DNA of 8,862 nt. Source: CATZDY01 sp045599035. GTDB taxonomy: Bacteria > Bacillota > Desulfotomaculia > Desulfotomaculales > Desulfocucumaceae. Below the pieces are notes generated by a model, which was not told the DNA's origin, made no database searches, and saw nothing but the letters and a program-made list of their open reading frames with translations. The position numbers and the translations under genes were made by a program. Location of the stretch: NCBI GenBank assembly GCA_045599035.1, contig JAZRVI010000012.1:1-8862 (forward strand), read 5' to 3'. Each line of letters starts with the position of its first letter. The first letter of the stretch is position 1. Positions 6,436 through 8,862 of this stretch are shown piece after piece.

Positions 6436-8130
6436 ATGAAGCAGGTTTTTGTAGATGATCAGCCCCTGGAATTTGAAGCCGGGCTGACAGTTTTGGAATT
6501 TTTGCAAAAGCAAAATTGGCAAATCCCCACCTTATGCTGGCTAAAAAAGCTGAATGGCGGCAACTGTCGGCTTTGTCTGGTGGAAATAGAAGAAAATCAA
6601 ATTCGTACCTTGCAGGCTTCCTGCGTCTATCCTCTGCGGGCTGGACAAAAGATTTATCCCCATTCGCCCAAAGTGCTGCAAGCCCGGCAACAGGTTTTGC
6701 AGCTGTTATTGGCTGAACATGAAAAAAAGTGCTTGAGTTGTCCTCGAAATTTGAGTTGTGAGCTGCAAAGTCTGGCTGCTCAAATGAATATCCGCACTAT
6801 TCCAGAGCTGGAAAAGCCTTCTCTGCCGCCTCGTCAGGTCAACAGCTTTATTCAGCGGGATTATGGCAAATGTATTCGCTGCCGCCGCTGTCTGGCCATT
6901 TGTCGGGAGGTTCAGCAAATTGGGGTTTATTCGGCTTTAAACCGGGGTTTGGAAACCTTAATTGCTCCGGCTTATGCCCTGGATTTAAGCGAAGTCCGCT
7001 GCATTGCCTGCGGTCAATGCGTCCAGCATTGTCCCACCGCCTCTTTGACTGAGCGGGAATATTTAACTGAAGTAGAAGCAGCTTTAGCCGATCCTCAAGT
7101 TACGGTGGTGGTTCAGACTGCCCCGGCCATTGGCGTTAGTTTGGCCGAAGCTCTGGGCGAAAAACAGGCTCGACCCGGACAACTGCCCGCCGCTTTACGC
7201 AAACTGGGCTTCAATTATGTTTTTTCCACCGCCTTTGCCGCTGATTTAACCACCGTGGAAGAAACCAAAGAATTTCTGCAACGCCTGGATAAAGGAGAAA
7301 ATTTACCTTTGTTTACCTCTTGCAGTCCGGGCTGGGTTAATTTTTGCCGCACCTTTTATCCGGAATTAACTCCCCATCTGAGCAGCTGCAAATCTCCCAT
7401 GACCATGCTGGGGTCTTTAATTAAGCATTATTGGGCAGCTCAACTTGATTTGCACCAGGTCAAGGTTTTTGCCATTATGCCCTGTACGGCCAAAAAGCTG
7501 GAAGCCACCCGTTCCCTGACTGAGCAGGAAAAAGATGTAGATGGGGTTTTGACCACCCGAGAATTGGCCAAATTAATCCGGAAAGCCGGATTTACCTGGA
7601 ACAATCTGCCAGAAGAAGAATTTGATCAGCCTTTGGGTCGGGGCAGCTCTTCCGGATATTTATTTGCAGCCAGCGGGGGAGTGACGGAAGCTGTTTTACG
7701 GCAAGCCGCCGCCTTTTTGGGAATGGAAAAATTGCCGGAAAAGAGCTTAAAACCCCTGCGGGAAACCGCTGGCATTCGAAAGCTGGAATTGGAATTGGCT
7801 GGCCGTTCCATTAAAGCAGCCATTGTCCATGGCACAGCCAATGCCCATCAAATTTTACAACAAATTAAGAATGGAAAAAAATATGACTTTTTGGAAATTA
7901 TGGCTTGTCCGGGAGGCTGTATCGGTGGAGGCGGCCAGCCAATTGTCCCGACAGAACCGACCTTTGCAACAGCTTCCCGAGCCGAAAAGCTTTATCAGGA
8001 GGACGAACAAGCCGCCTGCCGGGTGGCCTGGGATAATCCAGCCGTGCAAAAGCTTTACCGGGATTTTTTGGGCGAACCTTTAAGCCCCAAAGCCAAGGCT
8101 CTTTTGCATAATCCGCACCGACTCAACTGA
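6436..8130 (+). CDS. hydA: [FeFe] hydrogenase, M3-type catalytic subunit
   Basis: This 564-residue enzyme should catalyse reversible H2 production from protons, probably with reduced ferredoxin. Domains in order: an N-terminal [2Fe-2S] domain (C34, C44, C47, C63), a His-Cys3 [4Fe-4S] motif (H95, C99, C102, C108), two ferredoxin-type [4Fe-4S] motifs (C146/149/152/156 and C189/192/195/199), then the H-cluster domain. There, L1 reads TSCSPGW (294-300), L2 MPCTAKKLE (348-356) and L3 EIMACPGGCIGGGGQP (487-502). L2 and L3 are canonical. L1 has Ser297 where the usual pair is Cys-Cys. The glutamates of the proton path are kept (E276, E279). Length and layout match clostridial CpI-type enzymes. The start is ATG 6436 with AGGAGG at 6423-6428. 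No NuoE/NuoF-like partner genes or HydEFG maturases are adjacent, so a monomeric form is more likely than a bifurcating complex, unless the partners lie elsewhere. Confidence 0.93.
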   Translation: MKQVFVDDQPLEFEAGLTVLEFLQKQNWQIPTLCWLKKLNGGNCRLCLVEIEENQIRTLQASCVYPLRAGQKIYPHSPKVLQARQQVLQLLLAEHEKKCLSCPRNLSCELQSLAAQMNIRTIPELEKPSLPPRQVNSFIQRDYGKCIRCRRCLAICREVQQIGVYSALNRGLETLIAPAYALDLSEVRCIACGQCVQHCPTASLTEREYLTEVEAALADPQVTVVVQTAPAIGVSLAEALGEKQARPGQLPAALRKLGFNYVFSTAFAADLTTVEETKEFLQRLDKGENLPLFTSCSPGWVNFCRTFYPELTPHLSSCKSPMTMLGSLIKHYWAAQLDLHQVKVFAIMPCTAKKLEATRSLTEQEKDVDGVLTTRELAKLIRKAGFTWNNLPEEEFDQPLGRGSSSGYLFAASGGVTEAVLRQAAAFLGMEKLPEKSLKPLRETAGIRKLELELAGRSIKAAIVHGTANAHQILQQIKNGKKYDFLEIMACPGGCIGGGGQPIVPTEPTFATASRAEKLYQEDEQAACRVAWDNPAVQKLYRDFLGEPLSPKAKALLHNPHRLN

Positions 8131-8142
8131 CAGCAAAAACAA

Positions 8143-8158
8143 TGTTTCACGTGAAACA
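8143..8158. other. parS: parS centromere site (Spo0J/ParB-binding)
   Basis: TGTTTCACGTGAAACA is a 16/16 match to the Bacillus-type consensus TGTTNCACGTGAAACA. It sits inside a 20-bp perfect palindrome (8141-8160) 10 nt after the hydrogenase stop codon. ParB loads here and, with ParA/Soj and SMC, organises and segregates the origin region. Such sites cluster near oriC, so the site also suggests where this window lies on the chromosome. Confidence 0.92.
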
Positions 8159-8169
8159 TTAACAGCCTT

Positions 8170-8181
8170 TTGGAATTCCAA
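8170..8181. repeat. 12-bp perfect palindrome next to parS
   Basis: TTGGAATTCCAA is self-complementary over 12 bp and begins 9 nt after the parS palindrome ends. Its function is unknown. It could be an operator or chance. Confidence 0.3.
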
Positions 8182-8187
8182 TGAGTC

Positions 8188-8366
8188 TCAGCGGCGGCTT
8201 ACATAAGCCGAATCAAGCCAGAAAAACCGCCACAGCTTTTCCTGAGCCTTGCTCAAACCAATTCGACGACTGACAGCAATTTCTTCTTCCAATAAGCTGA
8301 TTCCCGGCTTAATTTGCAAATTGCTTCGGTTTAAATCGCAATTATTGTCCGCCAAAGTTATAATTT
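8188..8366 (-). pseudogene. Unrecognised protein, 3' remnant cut by the hairpin element
   Basis: The reverse frame is open and ends at TGA 8188. The longest reading starts at a GTG (8382) inside the 42-nt hairpin, so its first five or so residues are hairpin sequence rather than native protein. From about 8366 down, the peptide has ordinary protein character: LADNNCDLNRSNLQIKPGIS, then a charged helix with LLEEEIAVSRRIGLSKAQEKL and an aromatic WRFFWLDSAYVSRR end. No ribosome binding site or credible native start is present. I read it as the C-terminal end of a gene whose 5' part was displaced by the element to its right. I do not recognise the family. A chance ORF cannot be excluded. Confidence 0.4.
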
Positions 8367-8408
8367 GCGGCGTAAAACCCACGTGCTTGCATGTGGGTTT
8401 TACGCCGC
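8367..8408. repeat. 42-nt near-perfect hairpin, probable mobile-element end
   Basis: The two 20-nt arms (8367-8386 and 8389-8408) are reverse complements at 19 of 20 positions. The one mismatch is a G-U pair in plus-strand RNA. They are separated by TT. Each arm contains GCGGCGTAAAACCCAC. A TTTAATTTT tail follows on the plus strand, so it could also terminate transcription arriving from the hydrogenase side. Its position between a truncated reverse ORF and a new promoter-regulator-ORF unit fits the subterminal palindrome at an IS200/IS605-type left end. Confidence 0.6.
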
Positions 8409-8429
8409 TTTAATTTTAACTCCAGCTTG

Positions 8430-8458
8430 TTGACAATTACATGGATTGAATATACAAT
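8430..8458 (+). promoter_or_regulatory. Sigma-A-type promoter of the right-edge element
   Basis: A consensus TTGACA (8430-8435) lies 17 nt before TACAAT (8453-8458), which matches TATAAT at 5 of 6 positions. It is followed by a GAAAGGA ribosome binding site (8484-8490) for the ATG at 8500. Spacing and sequence are near ideal for a housekeeping promoter. Confidence 0.7.
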
Positions 8459-8464
8459 CTATGT
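8439..8464. promoter_or_regulatory. Candidate operator overlapping the -10 box
   Basis: ACATGGATTG (8439-8448) and CAATCTATGT (8455-8464) form an inverted repeat matching at 9 of 10 positions with a 6-nt AATATA centre. It covers the spacer and the -10 box of the promoter at 8430-8458. A protein bound here would block RNA polymerase. The small ribbon-helix-helix-like gene just downstream is the natural candidate repressor; that link is inference. Confidence 0.5.
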
Positions 8465-8499
8465 GTAACTTAAATACACAAACGAAAGGAAAATATTTA

Positions 8500-8643
8500 A
8501 TGGCAAGACCTAAAAGTAATAATGTACAGATAAACATTTCTATTCCATCCGAATGGAAGTACTAATTAAAAAATCTTGCTCGTATCTATTCAAGTAAAAA
8601 AACGATTAAGAAATATATAGATGAACAGAAAAATGCAGACTAA
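8500..8643 (+). pseudogene. Ribbon-helix-helix-like DNA-binding protein, interrupted by an in-frame TAA
   Basis: From ATG 8500 (GAAAGGA at 8484-8490) the frame reads MARPKSNNVQINISIPSEWKY and then TAA at 8563-8565. The same frame continues open with LKNLARIYSSKKTIKKYIDEQ to a second TAA at 8641-8643. Read through, the 47 residues resemble a small CopG/Arc-type fold: a beta strand (VQINISIPSEW), helix A (KY-LKNLARIYSS) and helix B (TIKKYIDEQ). A single base change, GAA to TAA, at codon 22 would explain the stop. The second helix is shorter than usual. Its 3' end overlaps the next ORF by 11 bp, suggesting translational coupling in the intact ancestor. As it stands it should make only a 21-residue peptide, so it is probably inactive. 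Sequencing error is possible. Confidence 0.5.
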
Positions 8644-8862
8644 CAATCTAAATACAACTGAATATAAGAAATTGTTAAGACGATTCCATAGTCTGTCTGA
8701 TAGACATGTTTTGGTAATAGAAACAGATATGCCTAATCAGGCTAAATATCGTATTTTTCATGATTCTGAATTACTTCGTAAGGCAGGCAATGAACTTACT
8801 GCTATTATGAGAAACAACTATAAGCAGCTCCTTCGTACTAAAGAATATGGAAAACTAAAAAA
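8633..8862 (+). CDS. Partial ORF leaving the window, possibly TnpB-like (IS605 OrfB-type)
   Basis: The ATG at 8633 opens a frame that has no stop before the window edge (76 codons). It overlaps the preceding small gene by 11 bp. The visible peptide begins MQTNNLNTTEYKKLLRRFHS, continues with DRHVLVIETDMPNQAKYRIFHDSELL, then a basic helix with KAGNELTAIMRNNYKQLLRTKEYGKLK. The AGNEL...YKQL.RTK.Y pattern resembles, from memory, the region of some TnpB/IS605 OrfB proteins where N-terminal helices enter the nucleic-acid-binding lobe. The catalytic RuvC motifs would lie outside the window, so the call cannot be confirmed. The hairpin, promoter and coupled regulator upstream fit a mobile-element gene. 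If it is not TnpB, it is an unknown basic protein. Confidence 0.4.
   Translation, partial: MQTNNLNTTEYKKLLRRFHSLSDRHVLVIETDMPNQAKYRIFHDSELLRKAGNELTAIMRNNYKQLLRTKEYGKLK

Noticed and set aside
6706..8083. Out-of-frame ORFs inside the hydrogenase gene
   Set aside because: They are shadows of a well-supported coding frame and have no recognisable domains.
8141..8160. Reading the parS palindrome as a hydA terminator hairpin
   Set aside because: The palindrome has no loop and no U-tract, and the exact parS consensus match explains it better.

Overview
The window reads as a piece of chromosome from an anaerobic, endospore-forming Firmicute (Clostridia-like). The evidence is a yabG sporulation protease gene, an oxygen-sensitive [FeFe] hydrogenase, a rubredoxin plus bacteriohemerythrin pair, and strong AGGAGG-type ribosome binding sites. 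A perfect 16-bp match to the Bacillus-type parS site (8143-8158) suggests that the segment lies in the origin-proximal part of the chromosome. The species cannot be named from the sequence.

Left edge (1-1544): insertion-sequence debris. A 3'-truncated ISAs1-type transposase runs in from outside the window and ends at about 366. It abuts an apparently complete IS481-like element (about 367-1467) with 8-bp terminal inverted repeats, one DDE transposase, a hairpin that buries the transposase ribosome binding site, and a perfect 13-bp inverted repeat across its stop codon. A short A-rich spacer follows.

Centre (1545-5400): a reverse-strand TDT (TehA/dicarboxylate-type) transporter, a forward ComF-family phosphoribosyltransferase, and a reverse-strand acyltransferase-3 membrane protein that converges on comF with a 7-bp gap. 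The acyltransferase gene is divergent from a bacteriohemerythrin-rubredoxin operon. Each side of that divergent region has a good sigma-A-type promoter, and the operon ends in a clear hairpin. Hemerythrin and rubredoxin fit a role in handling oxygen or peroxide in an anaerobe.

Right-centre (5465-8187): yabG (reverse) and a standalone M3-type [FeFe] hydrogenase (forward) are divergent. Immediately after the hydrogenase stop codon comes parS, followed by a 12-bp palindrome.

Right edge (8188-8862): a short reverse ORF that looks like the 3' remainder of a gene cut by a 42-nt hairpin. The hairpin is followed by a canonical promoter with an inverted repeat over its -10 box, a ribbon-helix-helix-like small gene broken by one in-frame TAA, and an overlapping ORF that leaves the window and may be a TnpB-like protein. 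I read this as the start of a second mobile element.

The items most worth a second look are the parS site, the TSCSPGW variant of the hydrogenase L1 motif, and the right-edge element with its built-in operator.
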